From assembly GCA_033220425.1 (NCBI GenBank), contig CM065648.1:2356001-2420000 (forward strand): a DNA stretch of 64,000 nt, given 5' to 3'. The notes under the pieces were generated by a model that was not told where the DNA came from, searched no databases, and saw nothing but the letters and a program-made list of their open reading frames with translations. This stretch comes from Lepraria neglecta (lineage: Eukaryota; Ascomycota; Lecanoromycetes; Lecanorales; Stereocaulaceae). Below are positions 37,201-49,753 of the stretch, piece by piece. Position 1 is the stretch's first letter; every line of letters starts with the position of its first letter. The translations under genes and the position numbers were made by a program.

Positions 37201-40200
37201 CAAGGGGTAATTATTAGAGATTATAATCTTATTGAGCCTACGGATATCAACAATAACGCGTCCCTTCCGTCTCGGGGTCTTCTCCGGACCCTTATAGACG
37301 GTCTTCTATATAACGAATACCGGGAAGGCGAATAGCGAAGGTTTAGTAGACTATAATATCTTTCCTTGCTTATATATTTTATTAAACTTCTTATCGATAA
37401 GGGCCCGAGTATTAGGGCTAAGAGGATATACCTTATTACCGAGTTTGGCGTTAGAAGATTACCAATTCGTTATAACAGGAACAGTCAGCTATTTAGATTC
37501 CGGGAGGTCGATTATATTTCTAGTATCTTCCTAGATTCAAGGGTATTCCTTAGTAAGCTTCTAAATAGCGGAGATATCTTCCATTTTGCTATAGATAGTA
37601 ATACTATTGGCAAGCTTCGTTTCTATAGTAGGATCAATATAAGTTTATATAATTGCCGGCCTTGGGTCCAGCATCTTGGTTAATTCGGAAGCTATAGATT
37701 CTTCGCTATATATAGTCTTCGCTGCTAACGAATGATTGTCTAGGTTAATAGAATAGGTTTCTTCCGCTTTATACTCTACTACTAAGCCTATATATTATCG
37801 ACGACTAATAATAAGAGGCGTATTCTTTTTATTTCGAATGTTTATAAAGTTGACTCTAGAGTTAATAAAATAGGTATATATACCCGCAGTATAAGGCTCG
37901 AAGAGGAAATCTCTGTCAGGTAATTACGTATTACCTCCAACTATTATAGTAACCTAAGCTATAGACCGCGGTAGAACTTCCTGATATCATTTAGAGCGTA
38001 TAACGCGACGAATATAGATATTATCTCTAGCGGTAGTCTAAATAGGAACCGAGACGTTATTATAGCTCCCGAAGATAACCTTATTATATAGTAGATTAAT
38101 AGTAACCTATTTAGGTCCGAGGACATCCATTCCGATAAGTATATTTACCTTCAAATTATCTATAATATAGAAATCTCGGGTAATCTTAATCGTAACTAAG
38201 TCTCCTACTTCTAATTCTCCGTCTATATAGAAAGTAAGGGTAGTCTATTCAGCTATAGCGTGTCTATTCGAACCGATTCCTCGTAGTATAATAGGTGATT
38301 CATATACCTTTACCTCGAAGGTAGGGATTCGCTTCTTTAGAAAGGTACGATCAATTATAGTTATTAGGTATCCTATATCTAGGTATCTAGGCTCGCAAGG
38401 GGCGTTCAGGGATAAGGTAATTTGCCTAGTAAGATAGTGCTATAAGCGGAAAGACATGCCGTTAAGTAATAATAGAGGTACCGTAGATTCGATCACTTTG
38501 CCTTTATTAACCACCTTTATTAGTAGTAATACTTACTTAATTAATAGTACTAGTACCTCTTTAGCAGGTATAGGATCAACCGACTTCTTCGCAGAAGCCT
38601 TAGTATAGCAGTACGTTTTCGCCTTAACGTATATATAAAGCAGATTATTTAAAGGAAAATCTGCCTTATAGTAACAATATACAGAACGATACCCTATCTT
38701 GCCAGTAGAGATATAGTACGAGACTACCACGAATCCTATATCGACGTCTTCTAACTCCTTCTTTTCCTCGGGAGGGACTAATTCTTAGGCGTTATAGAAG
38801 TTCTTATTAGTACCTATATAGTAGCCGTAGGGATCTTGAGGATTATAATCCGTACCTACGTGATATCCTTCGATAGCTCCGTCTACTCTATACCCATAGT
38901 TTTCATCCTAGGAGTTATTATAGTAGACTTCCTAACCGAAGTAGACCGGCTATATTAGGAGTGCTAGTAGACCGTAATTCTAATTACCGTAGCTTCGATT
39001 ACTATAGCTATACTACCTCAGAGGGTAGTATAGGCGTCTACCACGGTTCCTATAGTTCTGATTCTGTCGACTCGCGACGTAAAGGTTTTGATTTGGCTAT
39101 ACGTTTCCGGCGGTAATTATAAGAGGTTACTTCGGAGGAGGAAGCGCGTTTCTTAGAGGCTAGTTCTAGCCTACGGCTTGACTGGAAGCCTACTAAGGTA
39201 GTTACGTTATCTATATATTGGTAATATAAGCTGGCTAAGTATAGGGTACTTGAAATAGATTGGAATAAAAAGGCTATCCTAGCTGCTGATATCCGTATTA
39301 TAGAGGAAATCCTCCTATTATCAGTCTATTCTGCTAAAAAGGCCGCTACTAATATTACTATAGACAATACGGTAATAAAGAGTACCTACCTTACCGTCCC
39401 GGCGGCAAGAATTTCTCCTTACTAGAATATTCCTATTAATTATCCCTATCCTTTTTACATTCCCTAATTTCCTTCTAAGTATCTTTATACTATTACTCCT
39501 TCTATAACTATATTCGATACTATATTTCCTTCCTACCCTTTAGCTGCTCGATGAATTCTTGGAGGGTCGTATTCGTAGTCGGGGGAGGAATCGTAGCCTA
39601 GAATTCCATATCAAGGTGATTCCACGCCTATATAGCCTGTGTATATTCTTTAGTGAACCCGGCCTGTACTATATATTTGGATACGTTCTAGACGTACACC
39701 GATGGGTCGTTTCGTTTACTCGTATCCCTTAAAGTATAGGACTATCGGCTTAGTTCTTCTAAAGCCGTAGATATCGTAATCTTGAAATGATCCTATAACC
39801 TGGCAATTTGGCATTAGAGGCCGGTTAGTAGCTATATTATAGTATCCTTCTCGTCCTAGGAAAGAATCTTAAGCTACTAGTTTACTACCGCCCCGCGGAA
39901 GTAACTATTTAGATTCTTTCTTACTACCTCTTCGCCTTTTATAACAGCGAAGTCTTAGGTATAACTATAGAAAGTGTAGACTTCTCGGAAGATTAATTCT
40001 CTGGGATTCGGTACTATATTACTAGTACCCTAAGACTCTAGATAATCCGGGTGAAAGAAACCAAGTTCATGGGTATAGAAAGCGCTACTACCAGATTGAT
40101 TCAATTAACCGGCTTCTCCAGGTTCTCCGGTAGGGCCTAGTAGTCCTAGGGGTCTAACTGGACCTCGGAACTCATGTAGATTATAACTTGCTAGAGTATT

Positions 40201-41666
40201 GTTTACCGCTTCTGGCACCGTAGCTTATATAGCTTGAATTATAGCGTTATATAGTGCAGTATCGACGCTAGGAGGGGCCTATAGTATCTCGCCATTTCCT
40301 TATTATTAGTTCCCTAGATTCTAAGGAGCTCTATATTACTAGGGAGTAAACGAAGGCTAATCTCCCCTCTAGTTAAAATTTCCGAAGCCTAGTCCTCCTG
40401 ATAAACTGCTCTATCCGCTATTATTCCCTCCTATAGGTATTATAGTTAATCCGTTCGGGAATAAAACCCGCCTTATAATATTATCTATAGTATAGGTCTT
40501 GCCTAGTAGAAGAAACCTCCTCAGGGCTAATAGACTAGCTAAAAGAGAACTAGATAGAGAGAGAACTAGTAAGGACTACGAGGTTAATAAATACTAACGT
40601 GCCTTTTCTCGAGCTGCTCGTGAAATCTAAGGGCTTAGAAGCTTATTTATATCTTCCGTTTAGTCGACCTTCTAGACTTCGAAATACTTAGAGTCTCTAT
40701 AAAATCTAACTCCCTTAGTAAATATAGCTAAAGCCTCCGTAAGAGATAAGGGATACTTCTAAGTAAATAGAAATATAAAAGGAACTTCCTTCGCGTCGAC
40801 TTCTAACGAGTTAACTTCTAAGGGATCGACTAAGAGAGCCCTACTATTAGAACGACCACGTCTTATATAAGGTTTACTACCCCTAAGAACGTCTATTAGC
40901 GGATTATATATATTAATAATCGAAAGAATAACTTAATAGTATAATATATTAATATTCTTTTCGTATACGTTGACGTTATTCGCTAAAAAGGCGTTTAACT
41001 AGAAAGTAAGGGAAACGGTAAGGTCTAACAACTTCGGCTTCTCCGCTTCTAGAGTAACTCCTATCTAGCTTATAAGGAGCTCGTTATTAATAACTAATTA
41101 AAGATAGTATTTTCGTATTAAAGGAAAAGCTTTATTTAATATAAGGTATAGAGGCGGTAATATAATCTAGTAACTCAATTCTTCGGCAGAAATTCGTACC
41201 GCGCCAAGCGTTAGGGGCGAAATCTAGATATGGAATAGCGTCCTAATAGAATTTACTGGCGTAGAACTATACGTAAAGTACGCTGACGCAGAAGGTCGCT
41301 GGTATAGCTTCGTAGATATTATAGTTCTTGTAGCCTTATAGTATAGTTCAGACGGAAATAGATAAGGCGTCCTCAGCTCGGTCCGTTCGAAGTAGTAAGT
41401 AGTGGTGATAGTACAGTGATGCACTAGTAATTTGTAGCTACACCAAGCGGGTGCCTTTTAATAGCGTAGAATTACAGGGATAGTTACAGATGAAGGCGAA
41501 CTTAGTAGTATAGGCCGTCTCGATCTGCAGGAAGTGATTAGTATAGAAAATGGTACTGTCTCGGCGAATCAATGATACTTAATAATTAATAATTCGTAAT
41601 AGCGGAGGACTGGTACCCTAAGGGCTGGTATACAGCGGGAATGAATATACTGCCGTTACTACCAAT

Positions 41667-41847
41667 TGGCAGGGTCTCAGTAAGGATGAAATATACAACG
41701 CGCAAAGATCACAATGAACGAGTTATTGGGGTTGAATGAGTTGTTGTTTTTCTTAGCTCCTGAGCGGGAGAAATACATGAGGCCGGGCGTAAGCGCTTAC
41801 TAATCCAGCAACCAGCAACTAGCAACCAGCAACCAGCAACTATAATA
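41667..41847 (-). repeat. Family 3 LTR (5' LTR of the minus-strand element)
   Basis: 181 bp, almost the same as 24838-25039 except for six rather than nine 7-bp units; the 21-bp length difference is exactly three units. Followed by GACAT, the target duplication. Confidence 0.9.
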
Positions 41848-41852
41848 GACAT

Positions 41853-41957
41853 CGTAGCGCCAGCGGGACGCAGATCCTAGGGCGCAGCAACGGTTCGCCA
41901 GCGAGGAGCCTAGTTCACGGAGCGATAACGGCCCGCTGACGAGGAGCATACCTTATA
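41853..41957 (+). repeat. Family 2 copy 2, right LTR (second piece)
   Basis: 105 bp that complete the LTR to 451 bp, the same length as the left one. It starts after the right GACAT (41848-41852). It is less altered than the first piece, retaining CGCCAGCGGGACGCAG. Confidence 0.88.
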
Positions 41958-42746
41958 TATAATTAGCTTGTCCGGTAGCTTCAAGTCTCTAGTATTGAGA
42001 TCATCCGTGAGTCGCGTAATCGTATTGATATATTCTTCGGCTGAATTGCTTGAATTGGCTAGCGTCGTGTCGAAAAACTCTTTGAAAAGCAAGAACTCCG
42101 AGCTAAAGCCTTTAGGGCTATAGAGCTTTTTGAGACCATTCTATATATCCTACGGGGTAGCGAGATTGCGAATTTGCAAAAGAGGTCCATCCTCGATAGC
42201 GAGCCGTATTAGAGCTAGAGCTTTGTCGGTATCCTCGGGGGCCTTAGTAGGGTCTATAGGGGGGTTTAGAAAAGCCGAGCATTTCTCCTTAATAAGCAAA
42301 GATTGCATGCGAAGGGATTATATTTCGTAGTTCTTAGCGCCTTTAAGCTTTGAAATAGTGAATTTGTAATCCATCTTGAAAATCGGTAGTTATCGTATTT
42401 GGTCTAGCGTAGTCCTAGAAAGATAATCCTGAAAGAGATAGCGACTATCCTACCACGGTCCAAATTTGGGGTAGATTGGTCGATTCGTTCTAGAGATATC
42501 AAAGTTCAGAGTTAGCAAAAGATCGAGAGTATCTACCTGGTCGTTGCCAAGAAAAATCGGTTTTACCGAAATAGGACTAGCGCGGATACCAAGACTTCTG
42601 GATATCGCTAAGAGAAAATCGATGTTTGCCGAGAATGCCAAGAATGCCAAGACTCGGAGATATTTCCCAAATAGGTATAGCGTTGACTGGAAATAGAACT
42701 GACTTAGTCGAAAGTGGTATCCTTTTGTCGATCCGGGCTCATAACC
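41958..42746 (-). mobile_element. Ty1/Copia remnant: leader and start of gag, fossil
   Basis: A Copia-type gag begins with ATG at 42374 on the minus strand (MDYKFTISKLKG) and shows EEYINTITRLTDDLNTR of the UBN2/gag class near 42000. It stops at 41957 where the family 2 LTR begins; pol is not in the window. The leader 42375-42734 has no clear gene. At 42735-42746 the minus strand reads GGTTATGAGCCC, complementary to the anticodon arm of initiator Met-tRNA, the half-tRNA primer site known for Copia elements, directly next to the LTR. The remnant is incomplete and has a few visible breaks. Confidence 0.75.
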
Positions 42747-42813
42747 TATTAGCGCAGGCCACCTTAGGGTATACTGACTAAGTAGAGCTAGAAAGGTAAT
42801 TGGAAGGGTAAAG
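42747..42813 (-). repeat. Copia 5' LTR, inner piece
   Basis: 67 bp at the inner end of the Copia LTR (plus-strand start TATTAGCGCAGGCC), next to the primer site. A family 1 copy with TAAAG duplications (42809-42813 and 49354-49358) splits it from the rest at 49359. Confidence 0.75.
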
Positions 42814-43224
42814 TGTTACGACCCACATCCGGTCGTTTACCTAACGGTGCGATAACCGACGTAGGGGGTCCGTATATCTTATACTTCTGTGGGAGAGGAG
42901 TCACTCAGGTAGAATGGCAGTCTTCTTAGTGTAGGTAGTCAATGCGTTCTATATTAATAACTAGTAAAGTATAGTGCAAGGAGTACCAGGAAGATTAACC
43001 AAGTTAAACACACTGTTCCAAACAACGGGCAAAGCCCCGTATATATAGATATAAGAAATCCTGCCAAGCATCCCATGAGCGTTATAAGCGCGGGCGCTTA
43101 TTGCGCTCATCATTCTTGAGCGCCATAAGCGCTGGCGCTCGTCGCGCTTATCGCTTCAGCTGCTAGTCCTGTCTATAGTACCTTATCCTATAGGACAGTC
43201 CTGTTAGAACCAATAGTTCTAATA
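42814..43224 (-). repeat. Family 1 copy b, 3' LTR
   Basis: 411 bp. It shares GACGTAGGGGGTCCGT with its partner where copies a and c have GGGTATAGGTGTATAT, and lacks 16 bp overall: a separate subfamily. Confidence 0.9.
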
Positions 43225-46200
43225 CTAGCCCCCTCCTCTAGATTTCTCGTCCCGAGAAACTATCTATCCTTTATACCTCCTTATCGAAATATCCGTTCTA
43301 AAGATCCTATCGTCCGTCGCAAAGAACTTTCCGGCGAATTATCTAGATTCGTAATATATCCTTATACTTTCTATACGAAGGGTAGTAAGTAGTACTTAGT
43401 AGGCGTCTATTCAGACCGTTATTCTAACTATATCGCCGCAGGCAAGAAGTATAACCTAGTCGTATCTATTAACGAGATGCGTTATATTAAGAAAGTATGT
43501 GATAATACTTGGTTAGAAATAAAAGAAACGCAGGCGAAGCTTATACGCCTCTAATTATAATTTGATCGAGTCTAGGATAAAGAGAAAAAGTTGGTTAAGC
43601 GCGAGTTATAGAATATAGAGGAATTGGAGAAGGAAAAGAACCTTCCTTCTAATACCCCTGATGGTCTAATATTCAACGTCGGCTCCGAGTAGTTCGACCT
43701 CCCCCTCGGCCTAGAGGGCCCCGAGAATTTCGACTGGTCTTCTCTTATCTCCGATAAAACTCTTGTAGGCGTTCCCTGTAATTCCCCGCAAGGTTCCTAA
43801 GAGGTTCCCAGGTACTTTCCGTTTTATTATACCCTTTCTATTTAACTAGATAGAACTAATTTCTTCTATCTAGGATCCTCTCGACCTTATACTCTATTTC
43901 TTCCTTAATATTATAATAAAATATTTCTTAGAGTAGTATATTAGAGTCTGCTAGCTCTAGAAGTAAGATATAGAATACCGGATATACTTTGGCGTCAGGT
44001 AGAAGCTTAAGTTTATAGTTAACGGCCCCCTTTACCTTCTTAATTAAGAATAGTCCGACCTTAATATAATCTAGTTTCTTACTTGGTCTCGTTATCTTTA
44101 TATTTTTTATTAAGAGGTATACTTTATCCCCCTCTTTAAGCTGAGGAATATTCTTCCTTTTACTATTAACGTATTCCTTTAACTTATTATTTAAGCTCTT
44201 GATCGTCCTTTATATCTCCTTATATAAGTTCTTTAGCTCTTCTACCTTAACTAAGGCTTTTTCTATATTTAGTCCTTCCCTAGGCTATAGAAACGTATTT
44301 ATATTCCTTCCGTAGTTAGTAAAGAATAGTATTAGGCCTGTCGTATCTAACCTCTTATCGTTATACGCTAGTTATACTATTAGAAGTAGTAAAACCTAGT
44401 TATCTTGTTTTTAGTTTATATAATATCTTAAGTATACTTCTATTATCTAGTTTATATGTTCCGTTTATCCGTTAGTCTATAGATAGTATACTATCGATAT
44501 CCGAAGTTTAGTTCTAATTACTACGATCAGCGTTCTCTAATAGTTAGAAGTAAATAACTTGTCTCTATCGGATATTATCGACTTAGGTATACTATAATCT
44601 CTTATCAGTCTATCGAGTAATATAAAGGCTAACTAATCTACTTTATATATTTCTTTAAAGGGTATTATAATCGTATACTTCGTGAGTTTATCTATAATAA
44701 CTATAATTAAGTTAAAGGTATCCTATATAGCTGGATCCTTCGAGGGTAGTAATTTAACTATAAAGTCTATTATAATATCATCCTATAGTAACTCTAGTAT
44801 AGGCGCAAATTGAATTTGCCCGTACTTAGCGTATCTCGCCGCTTTATTCTGCTGGTACTAGATATATTCTTTGATATATTATTTAACGCGTGTCCGAAGT
44901 TTCGGTACTACGTATCCTCGTCCTAGGAGTTCTATAGTCTTAGATACTCTAGGGTAACCTTGTAATAGGTTATCGTAGTGATCTCTAATTACTTCTTTAA
45001 CGTATATATCAGGTAAGTAAGTTTTATCCTAATATCTGAGTAATACTAAATCCTATTGATCCTATCTTAGTTTTGTTACGAATGTATCGTCGTTATAGGC
45101 CTTTACGATCTTGTTAGTTATGTCTAGTCCTAATATATAAAGGGTTATTGCTAATACCTGGTATAGTACTAATGATCCGTCGGCTTCTCGTTTTAGGATT
45201 AGTCGTTCCGTAACGTTCTTTTGCTCTATATAGTCTAATCGCCTACTAAGCGTATCTACTCGACTATTATCTTTTCCTAGGGTATAGGTTATCTTGAACT
45301 TATATTATCTAAGTAGTTCTAACTATCTAACTTATCTTCTATTTAGCTCTTTTGTTGTAGTAAAATTAAGAAGATTCTTATAATCTGTAAAGACGGTTAG
45401 ATTAGAGCAGCTTTCTACGTATACTCTCTAATTTTGAAGTATATATACTACGGCAAGTAGTTCTTTGTTGTATATATTATAATTTTATTCTACTACTAAT
45501 ATCTTTCATGAAAAGTAGGTAACTAGATACTACTTTTAGTCCTTCATTTGATAAAGATATACTCCTATTACAAGATCCGAGGTATCCGTTTTAATATAAG
45601 CCGGTTTATTAGCTTAAAAGGTATAGAGTACTAGTAGATCTATATATACTTTTTTCAATGTATTAAATAACTCCTATTATTTATACCCCTATATAAATCC
45701 GATATCTTTTTTAGTAATATTTGTAAGTAGAAGTACTTTCTTTAAGTAGCCCTCGATAAACTTCCTGTTAAAGTTGGCAAATCCTAAGAAACTTTGTACT
45801 ACTTTAACGTCCTGTAGTATAGGCTATTCCGCTATAGCTTTAATCTTTTCTAGGCTTATACTAATACCTTTTATACTAACTATAAATCCTAGGAACTTAA
45901 TAGAGTCCCTGTAAAATTCGTACTTTTCCGGTTTAAGGAGAAGTCCCGCTTATAATAGGTATTCGATAACGTCCTATATATACTTAATATATTCCTCCTT
46001 TTTCTTAGAGTAAATTAATATATTATCGAGGTACGTTATCGCTGTTCGATCTAAGTATACTCGTATAACGTTATTAATAAGTACTTAGTAGGTTACTAGT
46101 ACGTTGGTAAGTCTAAACGGTATTACTAGGTACTCGTAGTGGCTATATCTGGTCCGGAAGGTAGTTTTCCATTCTTCGCCTTCTTTTATCTAGATTAGAT

Positions 46201-48942
46201 TATATATGCCCCTGAGATCTAGTTTTATAAATATCTTTGCCTTACTGAGCCGATTCTATAGCTCGCTAATATTTAGTAAAGGATATCTGTTTTTAATAGT
46301 AATATCGTTCAACTTTCGATAGTCGACGTATAGTTGTAAGCTTCCGTCCTTCTTCGGCGCGAAGAGGATTAGATAACCTACTAGTAATTTGGATTCTTAA
46401 ATAAATCCCTTCCTAAGGTTCTTATCGATATACCTACGAAGTATAGTAAGTTCCCTTTCCGATAATATATAGATAGGTCTAAATGTTAGCGCCTTGCCAG
46501 GTTCGAGTTCGATCTTATAATCCTATAGCTAGTACTTAGGTAATACTTTTACGCTCGTCTCTTCCTCGAATAGATATACCTACTATTTATATTCCCGAGG
46601 GATTATAGAAGGTTCGTCTTTTCCTTTAATAGCTCTCTCTTTAGTATCCTACTAACCTTTACTAGTAACTAAGGAGTCGAGCCTTCTCTCTTAGAAGTCG
46701 CTCTTATTATTTGAAAATAAAGTAATATATACTTTAACCGGTCTTTAGTTCTTTCTCTTATCTATTATCGTCTACTATTGACTAATAGGTCTAATACTAG
46801 TGATATCTCTAGATTATCCGAATTTAAGTACTTTCGTTTTCTAGTTAATTTCTAGGTTATATTTATTTAACTAAGGTATTCCTAAAATAATATTATAAGT
46901 GGCTATCCTAACTATATCGAATGTAATCTCCTCGTAGTATTACTGAATTATTACTAGTAGGGAGCGAGTTTCCTCCTCTACTTTTCCTGTTAAGAATACT
47001 AACCTGTCGGCCAGGCGTAGCTCGTAAGATAATTTCTTCTTCCGGGTTAGTAGGCCGCTTAAGTCCACTAAGTTCCTTGAGATAAAATTTCCTGTAGCTC
47101 CGCTATCTATTATCGCTATAGTCCGCTGTCTGTTGATATTTACTAGTATAATAATATAAGTATAATACTAGGCGGAACATAATTGTTGTTTAGGGAATAA
47201 TATATTAATCTCCTTATACTTCCCCGTAGTATAAGAGATTATTCTTTTCCCTGTAATAGTAGGAATCCGTGTACTTCCTTTATTCCCTTATACGGAATAT
47301 ATTTATTATATAGGTAGCTATACTATAGTACTTAGTTATAAGCTCCTTTCTTGAAGACTTTAAGTAAGTTATTTCTTTCCTTTTCCTACTTTTCTATAAA
47401 GTATAGGAAGTAATAATACTTCCTTTTGCTTGTAAGATACTATTAGTACCTATCTTCCTTATACTTATACTACTATATCTCTCTATAGTAAGCTTTCTTA
47501 AGTAGAGGTACCGTGCGCTCTTTTACTAGACGGCCCCTTTCTTCTCTATATACTAAATAATCGGGTAATATATATTTAGTATATAGAATCTCGCTATATT
47601 ACTAATATTCCCTATCGTATCGATAGTCTTGTATAGGTTCGTCCCATTTGGGTTTTATAGATAATTGCTTATTTAATATACCTTGTACTTTGCTTTTAAT
47701 TTTGTTAAAGAGTTTATATTTATCTTCATCCGATTAAGGTTCCTTAATTTCTAGTAATTTTCCTTCTATTCGGGATATAGTAGATCTAGGTTCGGGTGTT
47801 AACGCTAGTCTCTCCGGACTAGCTTTCCGTTGTTCCTAATCCGTCTTATATTACTAAGATCTATTACTATCCCTATAGTAATACCTCTATACTTCTTTAT
47901 TGAATTCTAATTCGAAGGTATTATCTTCCGAATCCTAATCGAATTCTTCTTTATTATAGGATTACTATATTTCTTCGGAGTCTTCCTCGTTATCTAGAGG
48001 TCCCCCTTCTATTACGTTAATCTGCGGTTAGTATACTATATTCTTCGACCTGTAGTCTCTAGCTATATAACCTAGTTTGCTATAGCTATAGTAAGTAATT
48101 ACTTTCTTTCCCCCGTGCTGCTTTTTCCCTTTAAAGTTTCCTTTCTTCTTTCCTATTTAAATAAAGTTAATCTCTATTAGTACTATACTGCGGTAAGTAT
48201 TACATTCCCTGTAGTCTTATTAGTAATTCCTTGTTTTCGAGAAGAATCCCTTATATCGGGTTCCGCTGACTCCTCTGTTATACCGCTTCTCTATAGGTCG
48301 TTTAAATAGCTTATTATCGATCTTGATCGTATTTTTAATAAGTCTATCTAGAGTATTGATTACTCCTCCGAACCTTATAAGCTCGTCTTTAATATTATCT
48401 TTAAGGCCTTAATAATATATCGTTATTAGTATATCATTATCCTAGCCGGTTTTGGTTGTATATATTTGAAATTAAGTTAAAAACTCTGACGCTGACTTCT
48501 TCTACTTTATATACTAAATGATATATATTACTATATTTACCTTATTAGAAGGTCCGAATATACGACGGATTTTAACTATAAACTTTGGTATACTTTCTAT
48601 CTATAACTTAACGTCGCCGTCTTCGTCGTCGTCTTCTATATACTTCTTTAGGAAAGGTTCGACCCACTTTTAGGCCCGTCCTCGTAGGTATAATATAGCG
48701 AAGGTAGTATATCTAGTTACTAGGAGCAAGTCTCCCTGGAATAGTAGATATAGTTATACTTGTGTAAGCTATAGCTCAAGCTTATCCCTGTCTCTGTAGT
48801 ATAGGTCTAGTACTATAACCTTGATCCTTTTTCCAGATCCTTCGTCTATAGTATAGTATCTCTGGCCAGTAACCGTTAAGGTGCTTGGGGTAGGGTTTCT
48901 GCCTGAAGTTGTTAAAGAACTTATCCCTTAGGGTGTTCAAAG

Positions 48943-49353
48943 TATTACGACCTATATCTAGTCGTTTACCTAATAGTGCGATAACCGACGTAGGGGGTCC
49001 GTGTGTCTTATGCTTCTGTAGGAGAGGAGTTACTTAGGTAGAATGGTAGTCTTCTTAGTATAGGTAGTCAATGCGTTCTATATTAATAACTAGTAAAGTA
49101 TAGTGCAAGGAGTACTAGGAAGATTAACTAAGTTGAATATACTATTCCAAACAACGGGCAAAGCCCCGTATATATAGATATAAGAAATCCTGCCAAGTAT
49201 CCCATAAGCGTTATGAGCGCGGGCGCTCATTGCGCTCATCATTCTTGAGCGCTATGAGCGCTGGCGCTCGTCGCGCTCATCGCTTCAGCTGCTAGTCCTG
49301 TCTATAGTACCTTGTCCTACAGGATAGTCCTGTTAGAACCAATGGTTCTAATA
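48943..49353 (-). repeat. Family 1 copy b, 5' LTR
   Basis: 411 bp, same length and subfamily variants as 42814-43224. Followed by TAAAG, the target duplication. Confidence 0.9.
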
Positions 49354-49358
49354 TAAAG

Positions 49359-49740
49359 GTACTATGATCGATCTGTCAGAGCGAAGTAACTAGTAGAATA
49401 TCCGATGTCAATTGGTTGAGATGAATATTTGACTTGCTGAGTTCTCCTTGGTGCAGGACTGTCTATATATGCCCTATAGCCAAGCCATCGCATAAAATAT
49501 AATACAAGGCGTATCGCATAAAACATGATACAAGGCGTATCGCATGAAGTATAATACAAGGCGTATCGCATGAAGTATAATACAAGGCGTATCGTATGAA
49601 ATATAATACAAGGCTTATCGCATGAAAAGCATGAAATAGGCGCATCGCAGAAAGCATAAAAACAGGCTCATTGCAAAAATGCCTTGGAACCATCCGAGAC
49701 ATCCAAACTTTTCCAACTCATCATTCCTGCCTCTCAGGAC
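49359..49740 (-). repeat. Copia 5' LTR, outer piece with a 25-27 bp internal repeat
   Basis: Continues the LTR after the family 1 insert. From 49485 to 49640 it carries about five copies of AATACAAGGCGTATCGCAT-type units. The outer limit is uncertain. The first 130 bp match, inverted, the solo LTR at 49754-50138. Open frames here come from the repeat and are not genes. Confidence 0.65.
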
Positions 49741-49753
49741 TGTATTGAATAGC

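Larger units (their letters stand above)
24838..41847 (-). mobile_element. Large Ty3/Gypsy chromovirus (family 3) with extra 3' former coding region, holding a family 1 copy
   Basis: LTRs of 202 and 181 bp, with the target duplication GACAT at 24833-24837 and 41848-41852. Without the family 1 insert (26182-32752) it is about 10.4 kb. Minus-strand order: leader from 41666 (TGGTAGTAACGG, a possible primer site, two bases inside the LTR), gag about 41500-39000, protease about 38400-38000, reverse transcriptase about 37600-36900 (YIDDIVIFS near 36945-36970), RNase H, integrase about 35700-34900, and a chromodomain with EYLVKWKG near 34520-34555. A further stretch of former coding DNA then runs about 34000-32758 and 26176-25340, which I cannot assign. 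A polypurine tract GGCGGGGGCAAC abuts the left LTR. Broken by dozens of RIP-like changes. Confidence 0.85.
20030..41957 (+). mobile_element. Ty3/Gypsy chromovirus (family 2, copy 2), internally shortened, holding a family 3 element
   Basis: Left LTR 20030-20480, interior 20481-24491, and a right LTR in two pieces, 24492-24837 and 41853-41957, split by family 3. The interior repeats copy 1: a gag-like region, protease, reverse transcriptase (YLDN near 22697), then the pyrimidine tract and 3' non-coding DNA; it is clearly shorter than copy 1. A polypurine tract precedes the right LTR. Its two LTRs share variants not seen in copy 1, so they form one subfamily. The flanks differ (old family 1 on the left, Copia on the right) and no matching 5-bp duplication is seen. 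Broken by dozens of changes. Confidence 0.75.
42814..49353 (-). mobile_element. Ty3/Gypsy chromovirus (family 1, copy b, variant LTR), full length, fossil
   Basis: 6540 bp with two 411-bp LTRs and the target duplication TAAAG, inside the Copia LTR. The inverted Copia solo LTR holds the uninterrupted site with a single CTTTA (50072-50076). Parts follow copy a in order: gag about 48830-48100, reverse transcriptase about 46500-45900 (YLDN region near 46005-46045), integrase about 45100-44300, chromodomain near 43910-43780, and a polypurine tract at 43225-43241. Structurally whole but broken by dozens of RIP-like changes. Confidence 0.9.

Noticed and set aside
20021-41966. TATAAT near both ends of family 2 copy 2 as a target duplication
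   Set aside because: On the left it lies three bases short of the LTR and the bases next to the LTRs do not match. TA-rich strings are common here by chance.
49362-49702. Minus-strand open frames of 69 and 79 codons
   Set aside because: They are produced by the Copia LTR internal repeat.
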